Virus record (IMG/VR): IMGVR_UViG_3300050821_003950
Span: 31,608 to 95,607 of that record
Reading direction: 5' to 3' (one strand)
Source of the DNA: a virus
Length of the DNA: 64,000 nt
Shown here: one piece after another, positions 47,496 through 55,478 of the stretch
Position numbering within the stretch: the stretch's first letter is position 1
Layout of the letters: each line of letters begins with the position of its first letter
The notes under the pieces: generated by a model
Told to the model about the DNA's origin: nothing
What the model saw: the letters and a program-made list of their open reading frames with translations, nothing else
Database searches by the model: none
Made by a program: the position numbers and the translations under genes

Positions 47496-48941
47496 ATGGC
47501 GATCACTCGCGACGCGCCGGTCTACACGGTCAAGATCGGCTCGGTCATTCAGACCGCCACGCAAGGCGTAGCAGGATCCTCGACGTCGTCGGGCTCGTCT
47601 GCGGTGCGTCAGCCGACGAGCTTCACGAACACGACGAACACGGCCGGCGCGACTCCCGCGCCCACGGCGGCGGCGTGCGGCTACACCTTCACCTCGGTCC
47701 CCGTCGACGTCACCGAGCGCGTCGTCTCGCTAGAGTTCGACGAGGACGATCAGAAGATCGACGAGATGACGCTGACGCTGAACAACTTCGATCTCGCGCT
47801 CTTCGACGATCCGAATTGGAAGCAAGGCAACGGGCTCCTCGTCACGTGGGGCTACGCGGGCTTCCTTACGCCGACGCAGACGCTCGTGATTCAGAAAATC
47901 ACCGGCTCGATCGTGATGAAGGTCGTCGCGCACGCGATGAGCGCGACAATGAACAAGATCAAGCAGTCGCAGACCTTCGAGAACATGAAGCGGAGCGACA
48001 TCGTCTCGGCGATCGCGAAGGCGAACGGATTCGCGTCGAACGCGCAATTCGTCGACGACTCCGAGGTGATGATCTCGGCGACGCATCAGGCGCGCATGAC
48101 GGACTTCGAGTTCTTGCAGCATCTCGCCAAACGCGAAGGCTTCGTCTTCTACGTCGGTCCCGATGGGCTGCATTGGGAGCGGCGCAAGACGACGAGCGCG
48201 CCGACGCGCCGACTCATCTACTACGTCGACCCGGGCGCGGGAGACATCCTCACGTGGAACCTAGAGAACGACGTCACCGCTCTGCCCGGCGCGGTGCAAG
48301 CGGTCTGCCGCGATCCTCTTGAGAAGTCGACCATTCGCCAGATCGGCTCGAACACCGACACCGATCGAACCGACACGGCGCCCGAGGTCATCGCGAGCGT
48401 CTCGGCGCGAACGGGCGTCGTGAGCGTAGGCGCCCCCGGCGCCACGACGAGCCCGCCCGCAGTCCCCACGGCTTCGCCCGCGGTCACGCGGTTCAATGGC
48501 GTCGTCGTCGATCCCGCGACGCCCACGGCGGCGAGCGCGATCGTCCTCTCGAACGCTCCGAACGCGGCAGCGGCGAAGCGCGAGGCGGACGGGAAATACG
48601 TGAAGTCGCAGCAAGTCGCCGCGCATATCACGCTCGAATGCGTCGGCGACCCGACGGTCCGCGCGAAACAGATCCTCGACATCCAAGGGATCTCGAAGCG
48701 GCTCTCGGGGCTCTACTACTGCAAGAAGGCGAAGCACAAGGTCACCGCGAGCGGCTACACGATGTCGCTCGCGTGCGTGACGAACGGCTTGAACGGCGGC
48801 CCGGGGACGCAAGGTGTGAAGTCGGACAAGGCGGTCAACGAGAAGAGCCCGAAGGAGACCGATCAACTGAACCCCTACCAAGTCTCGGGACGGACCGGCG
48901 AGGTCACCTATCAGCCCGACGGCGGAAACACCGGCACATGA
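47496..48941 (+). CDS. Baseplate hub protein (gpD/gp27-like), 481 aa
   Basis: ATG 47496. Residues about 60-330 follow the phage late-control gpD pattern: VPVDVTERVVSLEFDEDDQK, IDEMTLTLNNFDLALFDDPN, GLLVTWGYAGFLTPTQTLVI, SDIVSAIAKANGFASNAQFV, DFEFLQHLAKREGFVFYVGP. The region from 330 to 380 is a Pro/Ala/Thr linker with a second conserved part RAKQILDIQGISKRLSGLYY. It forms the trimeric hub on which the spike sits. ATGA overlap with the spike gene. Confidence 0.82.
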   Translation: MAITRDAPVYTVKIGSVIQTATQGVAGSSTSSGSSAVRQPTSFTNTTNTAGATPAPTAAACGYTFTSVPVDVTERVVSLEFDEDDQKIDEMTLTLNNFDLALFDDPNWKQGNGLLVTWGYAGFLTPTQTLVIQKITGSIVMKVVAHAMSATMNKIKQSQTFENMKRSDIVSAIAKANGFASNAQFVDDSEVMISATHQARMTDFEFLQHLAKREGFVFYVGPDGLHWERRKTTSAPTRRLIYYVDPGAGDILTWNLENDVTALPGAVQAVCRDPLEKSTIRQIGSNTDTDRTDTAPEVIASVSARTGVVSVGAPGATTSPPAVPTASPAVTRFNGVVVDPATPTAASAIVLSNAPNAAAAKREADGKYVKSQQVAAHITLECVGDPTVRAKQILDIQGISKRLSGLYYCKKAKHKVTASGYTMSLACVTNGLNGGPGTQGVKSDKAVNEKSPKETDQLNPYQVSGRTGEVTYQPDGGNTGT

Positions 48942-49549
48942 GCAACCACGAGAACGACCACGGAGACATTCGCTACTTCGCGATGTACGTCGGGACGGTC
49001 GTGTCGGCGGCCGACCCGCAAGCGCTCGGGCGCGTGCGCGTCACGATCCCCGGCTTGCTCGAAGGACAGTCGGGATGGTGCTTCCCGATGGGCATGCCGG
49101 GCGGCGGCGGCAAGGGCGTCGGGATGAAGATGGTCCCGCGCTCGGGCGCCGAGGTCGCGGTGTTCTTCAAGGGCGGCGATCCCGATTGCCCCTACTACAT
49201 GCCGGCGCAATGGGGCATGCCGGGCGGCGCGAGCGAGGCGCCGATCTGCGGCGAGAACTTTCCGACGTCGAGCACGGGCGTCACCGAGGGCGCCGAGAAG
49301 ATCGACGTCATCGAGACCGAGAAATACATCATCACGATCGACAACCGCGACGGCTCCGAGACGCTGCGCCTGAAGGACAAGAAGAACGGCGACATGATCG
49401 AGATGGACGGCACGGCCGCAACGGGACCGGGGATCACGATCTACGGGACCGCGGCGGTCTACATCAAAAGCGACGGCGCGTTCGTCGTCGATGCGCTCTC
49501 GTGCACGATCAACGGGCGCACGATGTCCGACGGCGATCAGCCGTTCTAG
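48938..49549 (+). CDS. Baseplate spike protein (gpV/VgrG/gp5-like), 203 aa
   Basis: The OB-fold start YVGTVVSAADPQALGRVRVT, IPGLLEGQSGWCFPMGMPGG and MKMVPRSGAEVAVFFKGGDP is the gp5/VgrG N-terminal pattern (G-x-V-x-x-x-x-DP-x-x-LGRV-x-V). The C-terminal part (YIITIDNRDGSETLRLKDKK, NGDMIEMDGT) is a short beta-helix needle. No lysozyme domain is inserted, unlike T4 gp5. It probably caps the tube and pierces the membrane. Confidence 0.82.
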   Translation: MSNHENDHGDIRYFAMYVGTVVSAADPQALGRVRVTIPGLLEGQSGWCFPMGMPGGGGKGVGMKMVPRSGAEVAVFFKGGDPDCPYYMPAQWGMPGGASEAPICGENFPTSSTGVTEGAEKIDVIETEKYIITIDNRDGSETLRLKDKKNGDMIEMDGTAATGPGITIYGTAAVYIKSDGAFVVDALSCTINGRTMSDGDQPF

Positions 49550-49565
49550 GATCAGAAGGAACCTT

Positions 49566-50309
49566 ATGGCTCTCCCCGATCTGAACAACTTCTGCAACCC
49601 GCCCGCTCCGCAGACGTGCGCCCCCCTCTGCATCACCTTCCCGGGCGGCGCTCAATTCTGCGGCGTCGGCGGCACCACGCCCCCGGACTCTCTATCGTTC
49701 GCCGCGAGTGCCGTCGCGCAAGCGACCGTCGCGCTCGCTCCGCTGCAACCCGTCTTCGACGTGATCAACGTTCTCGTCGACCTCGTCGCGTGCGTGAAGG
49801 CGATCCCCGGCATCCTCGGGCCGCCCCCGAACCCCGGCAAGCTGATCGCGTGCTTCCCGAAGCTCGTCGACGACCTCGCGAAGCTGCTCGGAATCCTTCC
49901 GCCGCTCTCGGTGCCCGTCCTGATCGCGAGCATCCTCGAAGCGATCCTTTGCTTCCTCGAAGGACTGCGCGCCGTGATCATGAGCATCTTGAACAAGCTG
50001 ATCCGAATCCTCGCGGCGCTGCTCCGCGTCAAGGTGACGGGCTCGCTCGCGCTGCAAGTCGCCGTCGACTGCGAACAGCAAAACCTCGACGGCTTCCTCG
50101 CTTGGATCTCCACGCTCGTCGAGCCGATCACGTGTCTGCTCACCCTGATCAATGCGCTGCTCGGACTCATCGGCTTGCCCGAGCTGAACATCACGCTCTC
50201 GGTCGGCGTCGACGTGAGCGCGCTCGAAGCGATCCTGACCCCGATCGACGACATCATCGCGATCCTGAAGGCGCTCCTCGCCTCTTTGCCCGTCGGGGGG
50301 TCCTGCTAG
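49566..50309 (+). CDS. Cys-containing hydrophobic baseplate-cluster protein, 247 aa
   Basis: The N terminus is unusual: FCNPPAPQTCAPLCITFPGG followed by AQFCGVGG, with five cysteines in 35 residues. The rest is a set of long hydrophobic helices (AVAQATVALAPLQPVFDVIN, LLGILPPLSVPVLIASILEA, FLEGLRAVIMSILNKLIRIL, ILTPIDDIIAILKALLASLP). A similar Cys-Pro N terminus occurs in proteins of other phage baseplate clusters, without known function. Location after the spike suggests a tip, ejection or membrane-interacting protein. A leaderless promoter follows. Confidence 0.6.
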   Translation: MALPDLNNFCNPPAPQTCAPLCITFPGGAQFCGVGGTTPPDSLSFAASAVAQATVALAPLQPVFDVINVLVDLVACVKAIPGILGPPPNPGKLIACFPKLVDDLAKLLGILPPLSVPVLIASILEAILCFLEGLRAVIMSILNKLIRILAALLRVKVTGSLALQVAVDCEQQNLDGFLAWISTLVEPITCLLTLINALLGLIGLPELNITLSVGVDVSALEAILTPIDDIIAILKALLASLPVGGSC

Positions 50310-50313
50310 GGCC

Positions 50314-50342
50314 TGTTCGAGCGCCTCGCATGCGGATAGGCT
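50314..50342 (+). promoter_or_regulatory. Late promoter of the TGTTCR family
   Basis: TGTTCG (50314-50319), 17 bases, TAGGCT (50337-50342); here 9 bases separate the -10 box from ATG 50352, a little more than in the other members. Confidence 0.65.
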
Positions 50343-50351
50343 AGGGCCGTT

Positions 50352-50684
50352 ATGCCGGGTCCCCTCATCGAGAACCTCACCCCCGATCCGAGCGCGGGAC
50401 CCATCGGGCAAAACACGGCGATCAGCTTCGACGTCGTCGACGCGGCGGGCACCTTCACGGACATCCTCGTCCTCGTCTACTTCCCCGGGACGAACCTCGT
50501 CGAAGTGCCTTGGGACGGCGCGGCCTTCACGCCGTTCTACAATGCGCAATCGTCGATCGCGTCGGTCACCGACGGCCCGAACAGCGGCTACCACTTCGTC
50601 TTGAATCGCGCGGGCGGGTGGCCGGCTGCGCCGCAGCTCGTCGTCCACGCGATCGACACGTCGGGCAACGAGAACCCGCCATGA
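50352..50684 (+). CDS. Ig-like small virion protein, 110 aa
   Basis: The sequence LIENLTPDPSAGPIGQNTAI, FDVVDAAGTFTDILVLVYFP, VEVPWDGAAFTPFYNAQSSI and QLVVHAIDTSGNENP reads as a single Ig/fibronectin-like domain with the terminal A-x-D-x-x-GN signature typical of such folds. It opens the baseplate-wedge transcription unit. Probably a surface-exposed baseplate accessory. ATGA overlap with the gp25-like gene. Confidence 0.65.
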   Translation: MPGPLIENLTPDPSAGPIGQNTAISFDVVDAAGTFTDILVLVYFPGTNLVEVPWDGAAFTPFYNAQSSIASVTDGPNSGYHFVLNRAGGWPAAPQLVVHAIDTSGNENPP

Positions 50685-51223
50685 GCAACCCGCACCGCTA
50701 CACGTATCAGCTCACGCCCCGGGCGGCGCCCCCTCCGCTTCCGCCGAGCCCGATCGCGCTCATCTCGTCGAACATCTATAGCCCGACGGTCCCCGCCTTC
50801 CTCGGCTCGGGACTCATCCACCCTTTCATTCGCGATCAGAAAAACGACTTCGCGAACGACAATGGGCTGAACGTGATCAAGTCGTGCGTGAGCGAGATCC
50901 TCGGCACCTTCGCCGCGGACGATAGCGGCGTGATGCAAGGCGAGCTTGCGTGGCGTCCGTCGTTCGGCTCGCGCATCTACCTCTTGAAGCACAAGAAGGG
51001 GCCGCTGCTCATCGAGGCATCGCGTCACTACGCGACCGACGCGCTCGCGCGATGGGAGCCGCGCGTGACGAACCTGCGCGTGACCTCGGCCTTCTTCCCG
51101 TCTCAGCTCGCGCTCTACATCGACCTCATCTACGACGTGATCTCGAAGAACGTCCCCGGCAATCAAGTGATCTTCCAAGGCGTGGCCCAAAGAGTCGGCG
51201 TCCCGATGCAGGCGGCAGCATGA
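50681..51223 (+). CDS. Baseplate wedge protein, gp25/gpW-like, 180 aa
   Basis: Residues about 55-175 match the GPW/gp25 family: FIRDQKNDFANDNGLNVIKS, CVSEILGTFAADDSGVMQGE, LAWRPSFGSRIYLLKHKKGP, ARWEPRVTNLRVTSAF. In contractile tails it starts sheath assembly and belongs to the wedge core with gpJ and gpI. The N-terminal 50 residues are Pro-rich and longer than usual. ATGA overlaps at both ends. Confidence 0.82.
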   Translation: MSNPHRYTYQLTPRAAPPPLPPSPIALISSNIYSPTVPAFLGSGLIHPFIRDQKNDFANDNGLNVIKSCVSEILGTFAADDSGVMQGELAWRPSFGSRIYLLKHKKGPLLIEASRHYATDALARWEPRVTNLRVTSAFFPSQLALYIDLIYDVISKNVPGNQVIFQGVAQRVGVPMQAAA

Positions 51224-52755
51224 GCAACGCGCCGATCCTTCCCGCGAGCCTCGACTACACCGACAAGGACTTCGCCTCGATCCGCCTTCGGCTGCAAGCG
51301 CTCATCCGATCGGTCTTCCCGACGTGGACGGATTTCAACGTCGCGAACTTCGGCGACATCCTCCTAGAGCTGTTCGCCTTCACGGGCGACATCCTCACCT
51401 ACTACCAGGACAACCAAGCGCGCGAGTCGCGGCTCGTCACGGCCGTTCAGCTTCAGAACGTGATCGCGCTCGCGCAGATGCTCGGCTACACCGTGCAAGG
51501 CGCCGAGGCCGCGCAGACGGAAGAGACGCTCACGCTCGCGTCCCCTCCGATCGGCACCGTGACGATCCCGAAGGGCTCCGTCATCCTGACGGCGAACATC
51601 ACCGGGACGGTTGCGTTTCAACTTCTTGCCGACGCCTTCTTCGCCGCGGGTCTGAACCCGCCGACGGTGAAGGTGCTCGTCGAGAACTCGACCGATCAGA
51701 CCGACACCTTCACCTCGAACGGACTGCCGAACCAAACCTTCGTCCTTTCGCAAGTGCCGTTCCTCGACACGAGCAACGGCGTCCCCATCACCACATTCAC
51801 CGCGGCGGACGGCGTCTACACCGAGGTCGTCAATTTTCTCGACTCGACCCCCACGGACAAACACTTCACGGTCTCGATCTCGGCGACGGGGCAAGCGACG
51901 ATCATGACGGGCGACGGGATCAACGGCTCGATCCCGAGCGGCGCGATCACCGTCGACTACCGCACGGGCGGCGGCAGCGCGGGCAATGTCGAGCCTACGA
52001 CCATCTCCCGAATGCAGGGGCAGTTCACCGACAGCCTCGGCAACCCGGTCGCGGTTTCAGCGACGAACGCGCAGCAAGCGCAAGGCGGGCTCGATCCGCA
52101 GACCGTCGCTCAGATCCAGGTTGCCGCTCCCGCGGGCCTGCGCTCGAACACTCGCAGCGTGTCGATCGACGACTTCGAGACGAACGCGCTCCGCGTCCCC
52201 GGCGCAGCTCGCGCGCTCATGGTGACCTCGAATCAGGATCCCGCGGTCGCCGAGAACACGGGCGACCTCTACATCGTCCCCGTCGGCGGCGGCGTCGCGG
52301 GCGTGGCTCTCTTGAACGCCGTCTTCACGATGGTCACCGTCACCTATCCCTCGACGCTCACCTTCAAGGTGAACACCTTCTCGGCGCGCTACCTCTCGGT
52401 GAATGTCTTCGCGCGCTTCTACAAGCAAAAGGGATTCACGGGCGCGCAGGTCGGCGCGAATCTCCGCGCGACCCTCGCGGCTTTCTTCGCCGTGCAGAAC
52501 GCCGACGGCACGCCGAACAAGAACGTCGACTTCGGCGCCAACCTCACCGACACGAACGGCAACCCAGCGCCGAGGATCTCGATCAACGGACTGATCGACG
52601 CGTGCGAGCAGACGACGGGCGTGAGTGAGATCGGCGGCAACCCGACCGACTTCCTCTTGAACAACGCGCACGGCGATCCGACGCTCACGCCCGAGCAGTT
52701 TCCGGCACTCGGAACCGTCACGCTCATCGACGGAGATACCGGGCTTGCCGTATGA
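51220..52755 (+). CDS. Baseplate wedge protein, gpJ/gp6-like, 511 aa
   Basis: The N terminus DYTDKDFASIRLRLQALIRS, WTDFNVANFGDILLELFAFT and GDILTYYQDNQARESRLVTA is the standard baseplate J opening, followed by a beta-rich middle (IGTVTIPKGSVILTANITGT). The conserved C-terminal half contains RSVSIDDFETNALRVPGAAR, ALMVTSNQDPAV and the terminal helix region. It polymerises into the wedge ring. Immediately followed by receptor/lectin-type genes. Confidence 0.85.
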   Translation: MSNAPILPASLDYTDKDFASIRLRLQALIRSVFPTWTDFNVANFGDILLELFAFTGDILTYYQDNQARESRLVTAVQLQNVIALAQMLGYTVQGAEAAQTEETLTLASPPIGTVTIPKGSVILTANITGTVAFQLLADAFFAAGLNPPTVKVLVENSTDQTDTFTSNGLPNQTFVLSQVPFLDTSNGVPITTFTAADGVYTEVVNFLDSTPTDKHFTVSISATGQATIMTGDGINGSIPSGAITVDYRTGGGSAGNVEPTTISRMQGQFTDSLGNPVAVSATNAQQAQGGLDPQTVAQIQVAAPAGLRSNTRSVSIDDFETNALRVPGAARALMVTSNQDPAVAENTGDLYIVPVGGGVAGVALLNAVFTMVTVTYPSTLTFKVNTFSARYLSVNVFARFYKQKGFTGAQVGANLRATLAAFFAVQNADGTPNKNVDFGANLTDTNGNPAPRISINGLIDACEQTTGVSEIGGNPTDFLLNNAHGDPTLTPEQFPALGTVTLIDGDTGLAV

Positions 52756-54365
52756 CGATCGCGAACCTGTCCTTCGAGACGCAAGGGCCGAACCCCGGCG
52801 ATGCCGCGCTATGGACGCGCTCGGTCTCGGTCCCCTTCATCTTTGAGGCGTTCGAGACGCCGCTCTTCGAGTCGCGCTTCGAGGGGTTCGAGAGGGGATG
52901 GGGCGTCGACGACTTCGTCGACTCGCTCATCGTGCCGACGAACGCGGCGGCGATGGACTTCGGAACCGAGCCCTCGGGCGGCGTGATCACGCCCTACGAC
53001 GGCTTCGAGCGCGGGTGGCGGCTTCCCAATTCGCACGGGCTCGCGATGAGCGGTCCGGGTCCCTACTTCGGCGCCGCGCCCCCCTTCAACGGCTACCCCT
53101 ACGGGCTCCGCGCGCCCTTCGCGCTCTTCAACGGCGCGACGCTGAACTTCACGATCACCGACGCGGACGGCGAAGCTACGGTCGTCGCGTGCGTCTTCTC
53201 AACGGGGCAGTTCGTCGACATCACGCACGCGCTCGCTACTGAAGTCGTCCACGCGATCAACGTCGCGATCGGAACCGCCTACGCGGGCTCGCCCGCGGCC
53301 GGATTCGCCTTCTACGACGCGTTCGGCCACGTCTTCATCCGAACCGTCGAGACGGGCGGCGCGACGGTTCAAGAGGGCGGCGCGACCGGGATCACTGCGG
53401 CGGTCGTCAGCAAAGTCGGGAGCGTCGTCACGCTCGACGGCTTCCCGAACTTGAACGACAGCTTCGTCGGGCTCCCCGTCGCTTTCACGGGCGCGTCGAG
53501 CCCGGGGAACAACGTCACGACGCCGATTGTGTCGGTCACGTACACGGGGCCGGGTCAGTGGTCGATGACGATCAGCAACGCGGGCGGCGTCGCGCCCGAC
53601 GCGAACAACGGCTCGATCGACTGGACGATCGCTCCCACGATTCCAAGCTCGGGCTGCGCGATCTTCGTGAACGGTTCGAGCACGTCGCTCGCCGCGCTCG
53701 GGTGGGAGCCCGGCAACTACGCGGGCGGCGTCGACGCGCAGCACCCCGGCGACGAGACGGCGATCTTCATCTTCGACAGCGCCGTTCAGGCGCTCTTCAG
53801 TGCCGTCGAGTTTCCGCCGCACGGGATCGCCTACGACGGCTTCGAGGCGGGATGGCCCGTCGCTCAGATCCCGTTCTATCTCGCGTGGTCGGCGGTCCCC
53901 GCGGCGACTGCACTCTTCGACAGTGGCTCGGTCGCCTACGAGAACTTCTCGGCGGGATGGGACAACGTCCCCTATCACACCGTCATGCCCGCGACGACGA
54001 CGATGCTCTTCCCGGGTCAATCGTTCCCGACGCAGCCCTACGAGAACTTCTTCGACTACTTCCCCGACGAGACCGTCGCGCCCGACTTCACGACGAGCAA
54101 GATCAACGACGTCGGAACGTCGCACGTGAACGGCGACGCGGTCACGATCTACGCGGGCGTCACGCCGCAAGGCAACGCTGGGCTCGTCCCGAGCGGTCTG
54201 AACCCGCTGATCACCTACTACGTCGTCAGCGCTACAGCGAACTCGTTCAAGCTCTCGCTCACGAGCGGCGGACCGGCCGTCGCGTTCACCGACAACGGGA
54301 CAGCGCCTTGCTTCATCAAGGCCGACCCTACGCAATACTGGACCCTAACGAACGTAGGAATTTGA
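52752..54365 (+). CDS. Surface protein with FExGW-type repeats, 537 aa
   Basis: ATGA overlap with the gpJ-like gene. The motif [YF]-[DE]-x-F-x-x-GW recurs: FEGFERGWG, YDGFERGWRL, YDGFEAGWPV, YENFSAGWDN and a degenerate YENFFDYFPD. Each is followed by an about 20-30 residue segment ending in A-x-F-D or A-x-L-F. A region at about 135-180 (FTITDADGEATVVACVFSTG, ITHALATEVVHAINVAIGTA) resembles the insertion domain of the sheath. The whole is probably a peripheral baseplate or fibre-attachment protein; the family is known to me only as phage structural. Confidence 0.65.
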   Translation: MTIANLSFETQGPNPGDAALWTRSVSVPFIFEAFETPLFESRFEGFERGWGVDDFVDSLIVPTNAAAMDFGTEPSGGVITPYDGFERGWRLPNSHGLAMSGPGPYFGAAPPFNGYPYGLRAPFALFNGATLNFTITDADGEATVVACVFSTGQFVDITHALATEVVHAINVAIGTAYAGSPAAGFAFYDAFGHVFIRTVETGGATVQEGGATGITAAVVSKVGSVVTLDGFPNLNDSFVGLPVAFTGASSPGNNVTTPIVSVTYTGPGQWSMTISNAGGVAPDANNGSIDWTIAPTIPSSGCAIFVNGSSTSLAALGWEPGNYAGGVDAQHPGDETAIFIFDSAVQALFSAVEFPPHGIAYDGFEAGWPVAQIPFYLAWSAVPAATALFDSGSVAYENFSAGWDNVPYHTVMPATTTMLFPGQSFPTQPYENFFDYFPDETVAPDFTTSKINDVGTSHVNGDAVTIYAGVTPQGNAGLVPSGLNPLITYYVVSATANSFKLSLTSGGPAVAFTDNGTAPCFIKADPTQYWTLTNVGI

Positions 54366-54374
54366 GGGCGCGCC

Positions 54375-55091
54375 ATGGCCGAAGCAGATTGGACATTTTT
54401 CTCGGACGGTCTCGACACGGCGAGCGTTCTTCGCGGCGTCACCTCGGGCGAGACTCCTCCCCCGGGCGGCGGCAGCTTCGTGTTCGGGATGAACTCGGTC
54501 GTGACGTCGGCCGGCGCGGTCGGGCTCTTCGCGGCTCAAGTGAACTTCGCGCCCATGGCGAAGGGCATGTCGATCAGCGCAGCGATCAAGCGCGGCGTGA
54601 GTGGCGGGCCTACGAATTTCTCACCCTTCATCTTCTGCGGCGCGCAGAACAACGTCCTCGGGTCGAGCCCGGGGACGAAAGGCTACATGCTCGGGCTCGC
54701 TGACGCGGACCCGCATTGGATCACGCTCGTCAAAGGACCGCTCGTCACCGGCACGCCGGGCGCGCAACCTCCGCAGTCGGGCGTCCTCGCGGTCGGCAAC
54801 GAGACGTTCTTGAACAACACATGGCTTCAGATCCGGCTCGACATGATCGTGAACACGAACGGCGACGTGATCCTTCAGATGTTTCGCAACGACCTTACCG
54901 TCGTCGGCGCATCGGTCCTCACGCCGACGTGGGAGCCACTGCCCGGCGCGGCGCAGTTCGTCGACGACGCGCTCGGCGTCAACTCTGGCTCGGCTCCGTT
55001 CACGAGCGGCTACGGCGGTTTCGGATTCGCGACCAAGGACGTCACGCGACGCAGCTACTTCGATCAGCTCGTCGTGTCGAGGCAACTATGA
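54375..55091 (+). CDS. Lectin-like (jelly-roll) virion protein, 238 aa
   Basis: The sequence FSDGLDTASVLRGVTSGETP, SFVFGMNSVVTSAGAVGLFA, TWLQIRLDMIVNTNGDVILQ and SGYGGFGFATKDVTRRSYFD has the concanavalin/LamG-like order of strands, with the W-x-x-IRLD-x-I-x-N-x-x-GD-V core seen in phage particle proteins. It could bind carbohydrate on the host surface. ATGA overlap with the next gene. Confidence 0.65.
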   Translation: MAEADWTFFSDGLDTASVLRGVTSGETPPPGGGSFVFGMNSVVTSAGAVGLFAAQVNFAPMAKGMSISAAIKRGVSGGPTNFSPFIFCGAQNNVLGSSPGTKGYMLGLADADPHWITLVKGPLVTGTPGAQPPQSGVLAVGNETFLNNTWLQIRLDMIVNTNGDVILQMFRNDLTVVGASVLTPTWEPLPGAAQFVDDALGVNSGSAPFTSGYGGFGFATKDVTRRSYFDQLVVSRQL

Positions 55092-55474
55092 GCGTAGGAC
55101 TCGCTTCAACGCAAAACGGACCGACGAACCCGCTTCGGATCGGGAACGTCTACTTCAAACCGTCGGACTACAATCCCGGTTTCAAGGTCTTCTTTCGCGT
55201 CGTGCTCGAAACAACGGACCCCGGGCATCAGGCGAACATCGATCTCGTCGACGTGAACAACGTCCTCGGCAACGGTGCGGGCGCCGAGGTGCCCGGGTCT
55301 CTTCTTCAGACGACGAACACGACGGGGACGGATCTCGAAGTCGAGCTGAACGCCGCGGGCGGCAATCTCGAAACGCTGGGATCGAACATCATGCTTCTCG
55401 CGCGAATCTGGCTCACGACAACCCTTGCCGGACAGTCCGTGACGTGCAGTCACGCGGCTATCCTCGTGCAGTGA
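55088..55474 (+). CDS. Small beta-rich virion protein, 128 aa
   Basis: The sequence LRIGNVYFKPSDYNPGFKVF, FRVVLETTDPGHQANIDLVD, LEVELNAAGGNLETLGSNIM and LLARIWLTTTLAGQSVTCSH is a single beta sandwich. The segment FRVVLETT with IDLVDVNN resembles a phage protein group found beside lectin-like virion genes. Function is inferred from context as part of the surface apparatus. Confidence 0.6.
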   Translation: MSVGLASTQNGPTNPLRIGNVYFKPSDYNPGFKVFFRVVLETTDPGHQANIDLVDVNNVLGNGAGAEVPGSLLQTTNTTGTDLEVELNAAGGNLETLGSNIMLLARIWLTTTLAGQSVTCSHAAILVQ

Positions 55475-55478
55475 AGTC

